Assembly: GCA_022559985.1 (NCBI GenBank)
Contig: JAFJTR010000072.1
Coordinates: 62,001-126,000, forward strand
Reading direction: 5' to 3'
DNA: 64,000 bases
Source of the DNA: Parastagonospora avenae f. sp. tritici 18332-5
Taxonomy: Eukaryota; Ascomycota; Dothideomycetes; Pleosporales; Phaeosphaeriaceae
The position numbers and the translations under genes were made by a program. Below, piece after piece: positions 1-12,745 of the stretch (its first letter is position 1; every line of letters begins with the position of its first letter). The notes beneath the pieces were generated by a model. The model searched no databases. It saw only the letters and a program-made list of their open reading frames with translations, and was not told the DNA's origin.

Positions 1-784
1 CGGACAAAGAGGGCGAACGTTGCCTAGGTGTCTAACGTCTGTGGCTGAACGGATCCTACATGTCTCAGGTTAGATGCAACTGCGGAGTATAGCGATAGCT
101 GCCATTGGAGAGCTCGCATGAACTTGTTCCGAGAAGATGAATTGTCAGATGGACCGTGCCGTTGCATCGAATTGGGGAAGAACGACGTGCCAAGGAATGC
201 AGCGATTAGACACCTGCACGATCTGGCCGGACTAAACCCTCTTCCACGAATTCACTGGACCCTACCAAACATCAATCTTTTCCATACACAGTTCCAATTT
301 GAGATTCTGAAACTGCATGCCTCGCAAATGCTATGGATTTTCCCCCAGGGGCCCCAGGGGGTGCCTAGCCTGCTACACGACATTGAACAGATTGTAGAGA
401 TGCACACTTACCTACAGCCTGCTGAAGACTTCTCCACGATTCTCATCGCTTTTGTATGAACCACTAGCTTCGTATCCGATGCCGACATGGAAACAACCCA
501 AGACTCATTCAGCTATGGCAGCAGTATCATTGCATCACCAAGCAGCGGATTCGATGTTCGAGGCCTCTCTCGGCATGTGGATCGACACCCCACCAACCTT
601 AGACCCTTGAACGACTCCAGCTGCCGCACCGACACTAAAGACACTAGCATCATGTAACTATCTTCAGCTAGTCGCCAAATGGCTGGTGGTGTGAATGGGT
701 GCATCAATTATGCTGCACATTGACCTTGACCTTCTTTTACATTGTCGCGTCTCCTGAGAGCTTCATAGCTTTCAAACTTTCATA
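1..784. other. intergenic, upstream of FAD monooxygenase
   Basis: No gene is recognised here. A 113-codon ATG frame at 118-459 (+) has no family resemblance and no splice context, so it is not annotated. A GC-rich double repeat (CCCCAGGGG twice) lies at about 346-364. The last 100 bp before the ATG at 785 are T/C-rich, as is usual for fungal promoters. Confidence 0.5.
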
Positions 785-2234
785 ATGGCGACCAACGAAA
801 CCAAACCACCTCACGTCCTCATCATCGGAGCGGGTATGTCAATAGAGGGGCAATTGCAGTCCGCGATTGCTGATATGGCACAACAGGGACGAGTGGACTC
901 TTGATTGCCCAAGGCTTGAAGAAGGTACAATTCCCTATCTTCAGCTCACATCATCCCCATCTCCAAGGCCACCTGGGCAAACGGCATCCTATCATACTTC
1001 ACATGTATATTCACAACGTCCCAGGCCTACATCCCCTTCACAATCTTCGAATCCGAAACCCCCCAAACCTACCAAACACGCCCCCGCGAATGGGGCATGA
1101 CCCTGCACTGGGGCTCCTCGCACATCGCCTCCTGCCTGCCCGAACATCTCGTCGCCCGCTTCAACGAGGCCTACGCCGACCCCACACAGTCCCCCGACGC
1201 CGTCACCGGCCTGCCAATTTACAATGGCGCGACCGGCGAACTCATCATGGAAATGGGCGCGGACAAACCGTGTCGTGTGAGCCGCAGGAAAATGCGCAAC
1301 CTGTTTGCGGAGGGGATAGACGTGCGATATGGCAAGACGTTCGTGGGCGCGGAGGTTAGGGGGAAGAAAGTCGAGGTGCGGTTTGCGGATGGGGAGGTTG
1401 TACAGGGCGATGTTCTGGTCGGCAGCGACGGCGCGAAGTCGCGCGTGCGTAGTATACTCGTCGGCGAAGACGCTGCGAAACTCACAGACGTGCCGGTCAG
1501 CATGTTCAATTTCCCATCCAAACTGCCCGCGGAAATAGCCTCGAAAATCCGCGATATGAATCAGCTGTTCATCACGAGTATACACCCGGATAACGGCGCC
1601 ATGTTTTGGTTATCCAGTACATCTCCCCCCTCCCCCTCCCCTCCCCTTCCTTTCCCCTCCCAAATTCCTTCTCGCTAACATGGCATGAATAGTCCAAGAC
1701 GTCCCCTCCCCAGATCCATCAACATGGACTTTCCAAATCCTGCAATCCTGGACCGACGCCTCCGTGCCCACAGGCACCGACCTCACCACCCCGGCGGGCC
1801 GCATGACCTTCTTCAAATCGCGCGCTGCCATGTACGCCGAGCCCTGGTGCTCAGCGGGCGCCGCCATCTCCCCCACGCTCTCCCTGCCTCTCGACAAAGG
1901 CACGTACTGGGCCAACAGCGCTGCCTGGGACAATCGGCAGGGCCGCATGACGCTGTGTGGCGACGCGGCGCATCCGATGACGCCGCATCGCGGACAAGGG
2001 TTGAATAATGCGTTGCAGGATGCGAGTAATTTTGTGGCTGCGATGGGAAGGGTGAAGGGAGGGGCGGGGCTGGGGGACGAGGTGGATAAGTATGATAAGG
2101 AAATGTTGGAGAGGGGCACGGCGGAGATGGGGGTCAGTTTGAAACAGACGCTGTTTATACATAATTGGGAGACGCTGATGCAGAGTCCCATGGTTAAGAT
2201 TGGGATGAGGCAGGTGGAGAAGGGGGAGGCGTGA
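785..2234 (+). CDS. FAD-dependent monooxygenase (salicylate hydroxylase-like)
   Basis: Flavoprotein aromatic hydroxylase, about 406 aa in four exons: 785-833, 887-924, 1025-1616 and 1693-2234. Removing the three introns (53, 100 and 76 nt) gives one open frame. The N-terminus has the Rossmann FAD motif GAGTSG (residues 15-20), created only by splicing intron 1. Near the C-terminus is the second FAD motif, GDAAHPMTPHRGQG (from residue 316). Family members use NAD(P)H and O2 to hydroxylate aromatic or polyketide substrates; the substrate cannot be read from the sequence. There is no signal peptide or membrane segment, so it is probably cytosolic. The next gene converges on it, with its stop about 270 bp downstream. 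No polyketide synthase or other pathway gene adjoins it in the window. Confidence 0.88.
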
Positions 2235-2502
2235 GGTGGGGAAAGGATAGTGACCTTGAAATCACGTCTCGGAGATAAATCACACGAATGAAGAAACGAC
2301 ATTCAAACAACACTGGCATTCACCATAAGATTGACGCAACGTCTACAGTACATCCCTTCGGACTGCTCTAAAACCAGCGTCGCCATTGCATAAGACTAAT
2401 AACGCCCCAATGATCCTTTGACACCTGCAATGCGTATCCGGCCATCCATTCTCATTACCCATATGCTGATGTCGTGTTACATGGTATAATTGCAAAACTC
2501 CC

Positions 2503-5500
2503 TTAAGAAAGATGGAAAGCGCCCTGGCCCTCCCTGATGGCCACACTGAGCTTCTCGCGCAAAATGTCCACGGTGCTGTAGTCTGGCATTTTGAGGTAGT
2601 TGACGCACGTCATGACCGAGGGCAGATAATCGTCCGACGAGTATGGTGGCTCGCTTGGCTTGCAGACGACCGTGAACATGGGCGTGAGGTTCTTGAAGCC
2701 TGGATAAGAGTCAGCAATGTCGAAGAAAAATCAGATACAACGTAGACTTACCTCCAATAGGCAGCTTCGGACTGCCGGTGATGAATTGCAGGAAGTCCCT
2801 GCGCTGCTGGTCTTTGAACTCGCTCATTGTCTGAAGGAGGTTGCGCACGCTCTTGCTGTCGAGGTTGTAGCCATGGTCCGCCTTGATGGAGTCCATGAGA
2901 GCTATGTAAAGTCAGTGCAATTCACAATACAAATACAAGAACACTTACTTTCGAGAGTCCAGTCCTCGTCGGTCCGACCGAAGAGCATGACCAGCTCATC
3001 TGGCGTGAACGCCTTCAAAGCTGAGTAGGGGAACACCTCGCTGAACCCAACTCTAAATGCATCCACTTGGCGTTGCACTCCCGACCCGAGTGTGAAGTCC
3101 AACACATGTTCAAAGTATTTATCAACGTTGTTGATGGTAACGGCCGTGTTGGCACCATTGTCAATGAGTTCGATCGTATCGTATCCGGGAAGAGTAAAGT
3201 CCAAGGCAAGATCCTCAACCCGGCAATCCTGAACGAAGATATCCTTCAATGCCTGGGTCTTCTGCACAGACGTCAAGCTGTCGTTTGTGTCCACAAGATA
3301 CTTCGCATCTGCAAATTGCTTGAGGAGTTTGAGCGATTTTGCTAGCCCCTCGTCGACCGATTTGATAGCTCCTAAAGAGGGGAGAACTGTTGTGTCGCTA
3401 TCACCGATGCGGAAGAACGTAGGATTAAACGAGACGTCGATGATGCGCGAGTCCATCATTGACCTAGCGACGAATTTGCCGAGAGTCTTGAACAGCTCCA
3501 GCCGCCGCTCGCCATTGACAGATGCAGCCTCCGCTGCGCTCATAGGGGCCGGAAAAAGTCCACGTTTGCCGAACGCATATTCGCCTTCTGAAGACTCGTT
3601 CTCCCGCCACAGCTTGAGCTTCTTCTTTGAGAACTCGCGGGACACGGTAGAGTAGAACTCTAGTGTAGGACCCAGCCCAGTGCCAACTTCTTCAAAGTAC
3701 TCTACTTCTAGGAGGCTGGTCGAGCTTCCGTACAGCTGCATGACCTTCATCGCCGACTCCAAGATGCGCGAGCGGGAGATGCGGACTTTTTGGCGTTGAA
3801 GTCGGCCCAGGAACGGACGCTCATCACGGTGGCGGTCACGTCGCGAGTCGTTCGCTGGCTGCGAGTTCTGCCATCGGGTCATAGAACGGGAATAGCCAAA
3901 GGAGGTCGACTGGACAAACAGATGCCTGGTTTCGAAGGGAAAGAGGAAGGGATAGAAGCGAGACAAGTCTTCGCTCCAAGTTGGCAGACAGTTGCTTGCT
4001 ACTATCAGCGGCTCCTCTAATTGGCGATTGAGCTTGGCTGTCAGCTTTGTGTTGACGAATTGTGAAAGTGGCTCCGCGTTGCTTTTGATCTGATCCTTGT
4101 TCTCGGACAGGATGTCATCCAGATGAGCGTTCAAGCCGTGCAGGATGCTCAACAAACGCAGAATACCAGAGGTCACAGGATGTTGATCCAAGGATGCTGG
4201 CATTCCTGACGCCTCAGATGCGGACTCTGGAGGGGGCGTGAGCGAGCTTGACTCGGTTGGAGGAGGGCCCTGAACGCGCTTGAATTTGATGGTGTGGACT
4301 GCACTCCACACGGTCCGATGTGCAATCTCTGGGGGCTGGGTCTGACTGAAATGTACAGCACGGTAAATGGTTGTGTCGTTTGAAATTGGCTGATCATTGA
4401 CGCTGAACTCAATGTGCCAATCCTGTGGTGTCGACTGGACCGCGGCTGCATAGGACAGTGCACTCGCGGCATTTCCGAGCCGCTGCAGAGCGGAGTCTTG
4501 GAGCAGAGCTGACAACCGCGATGACGGCGTACGGGTCTCTGAAGGAGGCTTGGCCATCGGAGTACCTTGCACTGGAGTAGAGATTCTAGTGCCATCCTCT
4601 TTGCGAGCAGTAGCCTTTCCGGTGGGCGCAACCTCTACACTAACTGCAGACGGATCGTGCGTATCCTCGTCGAGCTCTTCTTCGAGATCGTCCACGATCG
4701 CATTTAGGGCGCTGGTATCGGCCATGGATTCGTCGTCAGACAAGCGCTCTTCATCCGCACATTCCACCTGATCTTGGTCATCGTTTGAGCGAGGGATGAC
4801 CGGAGGGGGCGGAGGTGGTGGTGGTGGTAATTGGTTCTGCTGGCGTCTGCTAGATCGGCGAGTCTTGTCCCTCGTCGCAGAGCTAGGTCCCGCTTGAGAG
4901 TCGTCGCCGGGGCTTGACTTTGACTTTGACGCTTTCTTTGCTTGCCGGCTTGTAGAGTCGGTCGGTGTATGTGGTGGCGGTGGGGCACGGCCTTCGGCGA
5001 GAGCCTGAGCATACGCTGCAAACTGATCCCGTGTTCGCGAGCCCCGAGGACGCTCAGAGGCGCTAATGCGAGGTCGCAGATAATCGTCCAGTGCCTTAAA
5101 CATGGCGATCGCGTGTATTGATACCATGATGTTCCGATACGACTTAGGAATGCCGGAGTCTTCGTCAGCCACAAGCTTTAGTCGGAGTTGCTTGGCTAGC
5201 ACGGAAGTAGCACCACCACGGCCGTCGTGCGCATGCTGATGGACGGTGAAGACTTCGAAATGTTCTGATCTACTCAAAAGATCTTGAAGTTTGTTGACCA
5301 ATGAGCTGAACGGTGTCGCTGGCGAAGCGCTGCTTGCAGTCTTGATCTTCGCCTGACCGCTACGTCCCATGAAGACCTCCAGGAATATCGCTCGATGGTC
5401 GACACTACTTAGAGGCGAGGCTGTGGAAAAGACTTCGAGCAGTACATCCACGATCTTGGAAGACTTCAGCTCATAGCTGGTAATACTATCCAGCGCATCG

Positions 5501-8139
5501 CCTTCAAAGTAGTTTGCAAGTCGTGTAAACAGTTCCGTGCAATTGCTCTGCGTGCCTTCCTGAACACATCCACGAATCTCCTTTGCGAGCGATTTGAGGT
5601 CGTCCAAAACAGCCGACGCCTTGTCGCGAATCGGCTTGTCGCTGTCCTTTTCATGGACCTCGATGAACTTCTTGGCTCGTAGAGTGATGGTGTCCTCGAT
5701 GTTGTGCACTATAGGAGGCTCGGGTCGACCGGAAGAAGATGAAGAATCAGAATCATCGTCATCATCTTGCATGTCGTGGTTTTCAATACGACCTTCGTTT
5801 TCACCGTCTTCGTCGTCATCCTCGGATTGTGTTTCTATCTCGACATCTTGGATCGGCTCTTGTTCCATGTCAAGATCACCACCAGAGGAGCTCGAACTTG
5901 GCGCAGAATCAGCTGTCTCCTCAATCTCTAAGGTTGTCTTGGCCTTAGTTTGAACTTCAGGTGTTCGTGACAGACGATTTGCTAGGTGCGAGATCTCTGA
6001 AATGACACCTTCGCGATAGAACTGATAGCGATAGATTGACTCCAGCCGCTTAAGCAACAGCTCAGCTGCCTGGAGTGCATATGTGACCAGGCTAGGGTGA
6101 TCTTGCTGTGAGAAGATGGAAGCGAGATACGAGGCGTATGGCACCGAACGCAGGGCTTCCTCCAAGATGTCCGTGTCTAGATTTGACAGCATCTTCAATT
6201 GAGCAGACAAGACCTTCTCTCGCACACCAAGGTTTACCGTGCTCGAGTAAGCATCAGTGAGGGTGGGGAGGAGGATAACAGCGAAGCGCTTAACTTCGGG
6301 CTTGCAACCCTCCAGCAACTCAATGCGCTTCTCATTCGACGTTTGCTTGTTCTCCGTAGACAGCGGCTGGGGCTCGTTGCCGGGGTACCCAGCATCCATG
6401 AGGTCGTCGAGGTAGAGCAGGCCATCCTTGGGTACATCTGGGAGAAGTTCGCAGATGACGTTCAGAGTCTCGTACACCTGGTCTTTGGGTCGGTGGATAA
6501 GCGCCTGCATGATGACCACGGAGTCGATCTTGGCTGCAACGTCTTTGGTACCTGATGGAGGCGAAACACCTGTGAGGATTTGGTACAGGGTGTCCACGAC
6601 GTTCATCTTCAGGAGCTCAGCAGACAGCGTCGGACTGGCTTTCGCGGTGTATGCAAGCACTTGGAGGAACTGGGTGTGGATGTTGTGGCCAATCATATTG
6701 GTGGATCCAGGTAGCAGTAACCGCAGAATAGCCTTGAGCAGTCCTTTGCTGACAAGCTCTTCAAGCTTGCTCTCCTGATGCCGGAAGCTCTGCACGATGC
6801 GTGAAACGCAGATACAGGCTTGCTCCACAACCTTCTGATCGCTGTTGTTGTTCAGGATATTCTCCAGCACAGGCATTACGTCGCGGACGGTCGGGAACGA
6901 GTCGTCAGGAATGTTGCGGCAGCAGTTGGCGGCTGTCGTGACTGCCGTGCGCTGCGTGCTCGTTGCGAAGAAGTCGAGGAACGTGAGGCACGCCGTCAGG
7001 CCACCCTCGCGTACGATTGACGAAGGGAACTCGACCGAAATCTTCTCCAGAGTGCTTAGACACTGCTCGGCCAGATCGATGAAGCCAATCTCCAACAGCT
7101 TGGAACACAATACTGGCACAGCTCCTCCGTATACGATGTTTGCGGTCGCCGCAGGGAGTGCCTCCATCAGATTGGCCAGGCACCGACACGCGAGAAGCAT
7201 GACCTCTGGATTCTCCTCGCCCGTGAACTCGTTCGGCTGCATGAGCTTGACCAGTTCCTTGACGTACGCATCGGGGGCGAAGTGGCCGGCCAGATTGTCT
7301 TCGGTAGAGATGAGGAGCACTTCAGACAGCTCTTGCAGAGCTACTAGCTGCATCGTAACGTCCACCGATCGAAGTTGCTCTAGGATGCCTCGTAGCCGCT
7401 GTGTGGTACCTGACATCATGCCTGTTAGCTGACGCAACGCTGCAAGACTGTGTGGATTACGACCAAGGAAACCCGACGAGAACGGATCATCATCGTCGTC
7501 GTCCTCATCGTCATCCTCGTCATAACGACCACCAAGACCTTCCCCATCGTCTTCATCGCTGTCCTCGCCTGGAGGCCGTGTTTCGTCTTCTTGCTCTTCT
7601 GGCGCATCCTCCATGGTTGTGTCCTCCTCGTCATTGTTTGCCTTGCGTGAGCTTCGTAGCGATGTGGAAGGAGCGTCTGGGTCGGCATCGTTGCTGGGCG
7701 TCTTGGGGTTCCGCCGCGAGCTGTCGTTCTTGCGGGCGCCCTTTCGTCGTGCCGATGGGGGCTGTGGCGTGCTCATCTTCTCGTCTGTGGGGTCGTTCGA
7801 TTGGCTGTCTACTGTCAGTCTTGCGTCCTCTTGCGGGGCTGTTGGCACAGACTCGGCGGAAGACATGGCGGCTTTGCCCTTGGCCTTCTTAGAGCGAGCG
7901 GGCTTCTTCTGAGAGTCGACTTTGGTGCGCTTAGCACGGCTGCTGCGGGCAGGTGCTTCTTCCTCTTGCTCTGGTTCCGGCTCCGGGCTTGAGGTGGGCG
8001 GAGCAGTCTTCCTCTTACGGGTTGAGGCAGGCGCGCGGGTAGGCGGCGGTGGAGGTGGGGGATTGGGGTTGTGTGAGTTGTTGTCGTCGGCGGAGCCTGT
8101 GGATCGCCTCGCGGCGGAGCGGGTCACTCTGGACGACAT
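2503..8139 (-). CDS. UFD4: HECT-type E3 ubiquitin ligase, Ufd4/TRIP12 family
   Basis: Large ubiquitin-protein ligase of the ubiquitin fusion degradation pathway, about 1845 aa. Exons on the minus strand are 8139-2949, 2901-2752 and 2699-2503, with two short introns (47 and 52 nt) inside the HECT domain. The N-terminus (about 1-220) is basic and disordered, then strongly acidic (D/E run near 170-217). Armadillo-like helices follow (about 225-720). Further low-complexity acidic and Pro-rich linkers precede the HECT domain in the last roughly 390 residues. The catalytic cysteine is in the MTCVNYLKMPDYS motif (Cys about 1812), and the chain ends in the usual FHLS. Yeast Ufd4 is about 1480 aa; filamentous-fungal forms are longer. 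The Ufd4/TRIP12 assignment rests on the helical N-terminus plus the HECT type. Start chosen at the first ATG of the open frame. Confidence 0.93.
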
Positions 8140-10215
8140 GAGATTGTGTTCTGAATGTGCGCGTGATAAATCGACAATCGAGAGTGCGGTCAGTCTGTGG
8201 CCCCGTTGGCGGGTGTCGCAGCGCTGTACCAGAGAAACAGAGTAAGAGAGGGTTGAGAGCCGCAGCAGGTGGGGCTGGGTGTGATGTGATGGGGATGTTT
8301 GTACTGGGGCAAAGATGAAGAAGCGGGTAGGGCGTACCTATCAAGGTTGGAGCTTTTATGAGAGGTCATGAAGGCCGTGCATCATGAGGTTGCCAAACTC
8401 GAGAAGCTAGTGTGGTCAAAGTGAAAGGCTGCGGTGAAGGCAGACAAATGAGTGTGCTAGTCGTGTAGTGTGCTGATTACGTGTAGAAAAATGGGTGTTA
8501 GGTGAGTGAATGGTTTGGATGGGCGAGGATGGTGTTGTAGAGTCGGAGCGCGTGGAGAAGGACATGGATCGTGCTTTCTGCCCTTATCGATAACCAACGT
8601 GCCTGCTCTGCCGTTCACATGGGCGCCACCAGCTGGTACTGCTACCTTAGCTTTCTCTGATGTCACGCACTCATTGGCTTCGATGCTCTTATTTGCAGAC
8701 CCTTATAGCCGATATCTGAATAACACAGTTGCTCTCGACGCGGTCCGGATGGCGCCATTTAGGTACCGTCTTAAGCCATGCCAAACGAACAACCAACGTC
8801 AACATTGCAGGCCGTCGTCGGTGTTAGATCCTCGCAACCACACTTCTGTCGTGTCTTTGAAAAGTACAATGAGGAACATGCGCCGCTATCCTAAAGCTAT
8901 GTCCAGATCCTTTCGCATATAGCGAGACAAACCAGCTCAGTGACTATCTTAAGCAGCGAGTCGTGGAACTCGTCCCTGAGCGTCCTCGCAGATGCGGTCT
9001 TACACGAATGCACATCCAGCGGCCGCAGATGACAGATATATTTGAATGATTCAAGCAAGTGCAGATACGACTCGAGCTGCTCACTTCGCAGGAGCCATAT
9101 CCATTGAATGCAGCAATACCAAGCGAACATCACACAATCATGCGCACTGAGCTGATTCCAGAATTATCACGTACTGCTCTACATCTGCCTATAAAGCAGT
9201 CTGCTCCAAGCCGTCATATGTCCGAGAATTCCATGCGCAGGCCCATGCGGTTCCTTCAAAACTCATGGCAAAGTGGCGGCACTTCAGAATCAGACCATTC
9301 CAAGATCGCTTACAAGAGAGTGGTAAAGATGTGTGACAATCCTCCACTGCGGCTGTCTCCGGCTTGGCTCCCACGCGATGAGCCAATTCGATATCGAGCG
9401 AGCCGCGGCCGTGTTTAGTCCATGCAACCCCCAACGGCGGCAGAAGGCCGAACTCGCACGTCTCGTGGGGAGGCCGATGGCGTGCCTAGAGCGAGCATGC
9501 GACACCCATCAGTCAGCAGCGCTCAGCGAGTTTACGGTCCGGTGGGTCATGAGAGTGTGGTAAATGAATCAAAAACTTCACTCAATTCGCGCGAAGCCTG
9601 ATTCATCAGTGGATTCTGCGAGTTCTCGGGTAAGGCACCGCAGTGTCTCAGCTGCACGGCGACGCACGATTATGTGCAGCAGCTGAGCCGCCGGGCTTTA
9701 CGGACTTTTGGTGGCGGATCGCGTCGAGACATGTTGTGGAAATGCGGGACCAGGTGCTTTTGGACGTAGCCGGCAGCCTGGACTAGACAAATCGTTCCCA
9801 GGTTACAAATTGCTACTAAACACTCGCCCGCCCTCTTCCTTTCGCCCTACTTTTCCTCCAAATTCACGCCCTATTTCCCCCCTCTTTCACATTTTAGCGG
9901 TTCACAATCATCGCCGCAAACAATTTCCTCGGCAAACTCCGACGAACGCCCCCCCCGCGCGTCATACTTTAGCGAGCAGGCGTACCCTAACATTGCTGCG
10001 GGCTTCTTTCCGACCGACCGTGAGATTATACCTTCATGGCTCCTCTCCGCCGCCAATTGACCATTCTCCGCAGCTCCGTCGAACCCTATAGAAATACCTT
10101 GCCAACCCCACAACGCCGCACGCGACCTGCCCGCCTGCCATACTCCATCTGCAACGGGCGGTTTACCCCTCTCCAGCCGCTTCCGCACCTCCTCCGCACC
10201 CCCAACATCACAAAC
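8140..10215. other. long divergent intergenic region (Ufd4 / NMN adenylyltransferase)
   Basis: About 2 kb between divergently transcribed genes. No convincing gene: the open frames here lack ATG starts, splice signals or recognisable families. The 400 bp before the right-hand gene are C/T-rich (9830-9960), typical of a fungal core promoter and 5' leader. An in-frame upstream ATG at 10036 could give an Arg-rich N-terminal extension to the right-hand gene. Confidence 0.5.
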
Positions 10216-11137
10216 ATGAGCTCCACAAGCAACCGCGACATGCCCACCGACGCCGGTCTGAGCGGCACCGAAACCATGACGCTCGACAACTATACCTTCC
10301 CTTCACAGAGACTCAAGAAGAGCCTATCGAAACCCAATAAGCAGCCGCTGGTCTTGGTATCCTGCGGCTCATTCTCACCGCCTACGAACCTACACCTGCG
10401 CATGTTCGAGGAAGCAGCAGACTACTGCGAATTCGAGACTGAATACGAAGTCGTTGGTGGCTTCTTCAGCCCGGTCGGCGATGCATACAAGAAGGCTGGA
10501 CTCGCATCTGCGCAACACCGGATCAACATGACGCGCATCGCTGTACAAGATAGCTCGACCTGGATTGGCGTCGATCCGTGGGAGCCGCTGCACAAAGAAT
10601 ACCTTCCAACAGTAAAGGTCCTGGACCACTTCGACCACGAGTTAAACGAGGTCATGGGCGGCATTCCGGATGTGAACGGCAAGAAGCAGCGCATCCACGT
10701 TGCGCTCCTTGCTGGCGCAGATCTAATCCAAACCATGAGCACACCGGGGCTTTGGGCGCAAGAGGATCTCAACCGGATTCTGGGCCACTACGGCGCATTC
10801 ATCTTGGAGCGCAGCGGCACAGACATTGGTACGATGAGCACGCAAACTTCACCAAAATCCTAGCTAACATGACACAGACGATGCGCTTGTCAGCCTGCAG
10901 CAATTCCGCGACCACATCCGAGTCATTCCCCAACTCATTCAGAACGACGTATCATCAACCAAGATCCGCCTCTTCCGGAAGCGGGGCAAGAGCATCCGCT
11001 ACTACATCCCGGACCAGGTCGTCGACTACATCTACGAGCATGGTCTCTACAGCGACGACGAGAAGAAGAGCGACAAGGGCAAAGAGCCAGCTCCCACTGA
11101 CGCTGCTGGTTCATCACTAGCCGTTTCCACCTCGTGA
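10216..11137 (+). CDS. nicotinamide/nicotinate mononucleotide adenylyltransferase
   Basis: NAD biosynthesis enzyme joining NMN or NaMN with ATP to give NAD or deamido-NAD. Two exons, 10216-10828 and 10878-11137, with a 49-nt intron, give 290 aa. The nucleotide-binding motif GSFSPPTNLHLRMFE, counterpart of the (H/T)xGH region, is near residue 50. Near the C-terminus is SSTKIR, matching the ISSTxxR signature. Together these place it in the eukaryotic NMNAT family (yeast Nma1/Nma2 type). An in-frame ATG at 10036 would add 60 Arg-rich residues that could resemble a mitochondrial presequence. I prefer 10216 because homologues usually begin shortly before the catalytic domain. The last 30 residues are Lys/Ser-rich and probably disordered. 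Confidence 0.92.
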
Positions 11138-12203
11138 ATAATTCCAGGAATATGTGTTCGAGCGATTGGATTTACACCTACGTTCTCACACCTACCGCAC
11201 CGCGCCGCCGATTCGACACCATCATCTCCGCGAATGTGGGTTATCAGACCCCGCGCGGCACGAACAGCACTAAAGCCTATGGGGCACTTACGAGGCCACG
11301 GAAGGCCTCACTGGACAGATACCAACACCCTCACTGGGAAAGGGGTGGATATTTTGCATTAATTTTTCGCTTTCGTCATTCTTAACAACGATACCACACA
11401 GATACCAAATGCCCTTGCATGCATCAAAAAAAGGCAAATTGTTTCTTCACTACAACTACTTCGAGGATTGGTGGAGTGTGAGATAAGGATGTGGATGCGG
11501 ATGTGCTGTGATGTCATTGATATACAGGGTCCTGTCACTGGAACCTTGCTGGCGAGACTGCGACTGCAGATCACTGATTACAGCTGTTATCCGTGCTCTA
11601 TGGAGATTGTGATGTCCAGCGTCATATTCGAAGGATCATAGACTTTCGAAGAAACATAGACTGATATCCTTTCCCGTTTTATGCAAAATATTGAAGCAGC
11701 CCACGAACTGCAGACAGACGGATTGTTCTCAGTGAAAGCTTAATTTAGGACAAGAGAATTCCTGTTCGAAGGCATTATTGACTTTTTGGGGAAAATAGAT
11801 TGATGAGGCGTCTTGGAGGTAGGATGTGGTAACTCCGTGCATGGGGACGGTTTCGTTAGTCACTCGATTTGGGATAAGAATAAGAGGATGGTCTTATCTT
11901 GCAGATCCGTTGGACGGGCTGTTGCCTTGGGTAGGGTAAAACCTCCGTTAGGCGACTTACCTTCATAGGGAGATCTATTTGAAAGACGAAGCGAGACTTA
12001 TACAGTATTTCCAGAAGAGAAAAAGTAGGAAATCGAGTTTCTGTGCCAGCTGGAAATTATGTTTCATCACTGTAGCTATTGCGATTAATGTGGTAGTGCA
12101 AAAGGCTTGTTACGAAGGTACTATACGAGAGTGCCCGCGTGTAGTTTGACCCTCACTCCGTTCTTAAACAGGCCTCGTTCTGAAAAGTGGTCACCATTTA
12201 TTA
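11138..12203. other. intergenic, AT-rich
   Basis: About 1.1 kb between the 3' ends of convergent genes. I see no coding frame, tRNA or clear repeat. The base composition is more AT-rich than the flanking genes. Confidence 0.5.
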
Positions 12204-12626
12204 CTATACCGGCCAAGGGTCGTCTGCATCGAAATGTTGTTTTCCCAGGCTTCGCAAACTTCCTTCTAGTGCATCACGTCGCGGGTCCCTCTTGTTCTTG
12301 TTGATGTCCTCGGCCGATGGAGCTGGGCATTGTGTATGTTCCTGCGCCCATCGCTCGTAGTGGTGTTGTTTAAGCTCCTCGAGGCTTTCCTTCCATCGCT
12401 CGTAACGAGGATTTCCAAGCCCCTCGATGCTTTTGGCAGGGTGCTGTTCTGATTGCTGGCGTTTAGTGTAAAGGTCGTGAGCTGATGGTGGCACATAGCG
12501 TTCAAAACATTTAGGGCAGCGAAACGAAAACCTTCCAGTTGTGCTGTGGTCGTGACCATCAGAGTCTCCCCAATCGAATATCAGGTTTCGGTCTTCATGG
12601 TCGAATGATGTCACGGTTGAGGGCAT
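12204..12626 (-). CDS. small hypothetical protein with a CxxC motif
   Basis: A 140-codon frame from the ATG at 12626. I do not recognise the family. The product is charged, with one CPKC motif near residue 35 and a Trp/Tyr-rich repeat-like helix (RYERWKESLEELKQ, then HYERWAQEH) around residues 75-105. A TATATATA run lies at about 12711-12718, some 85 bp upstream. The frame stays open upstream of the ATG to 12686, so an N-terminal exon could exist. It lies 120 bp past the end of the trypsin-like gene, on the same strand. It could be a real short gene or a non-coding frame; the evidence is weak. Confidence 0.35.
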   Translation of the reverse strand: MPSTVTSFDHEDRNLIFDWGDSDGHDHSTTGRFSFRCPKCFERYVPPSAHDLYTKRQQSEQHPAKSIEGLGNPRYERWKESLEELKQHHYERWAQEHTQCPAPSAEDINKNKRDPRRDALEGSLRSLGKQHFDADDPWPV

Positions 12627-12745
12627 CTCCTGCCTCACGTGCAGTGGCACCTCACCTCTGATGAGACGACGCTGCCTTTCCTGCACTAGCGCTGTTTACA
12701 GCTACCCATGTATATATACTGCTCGTAGCCTCACCCAATATAACC

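Noticed and set aside
118..459. 113-codon ATG open frame at the window start
   Set aside because: No family resemblance, splice signals or codon pattern; could be chance or the opposite strand of an unseen gene.
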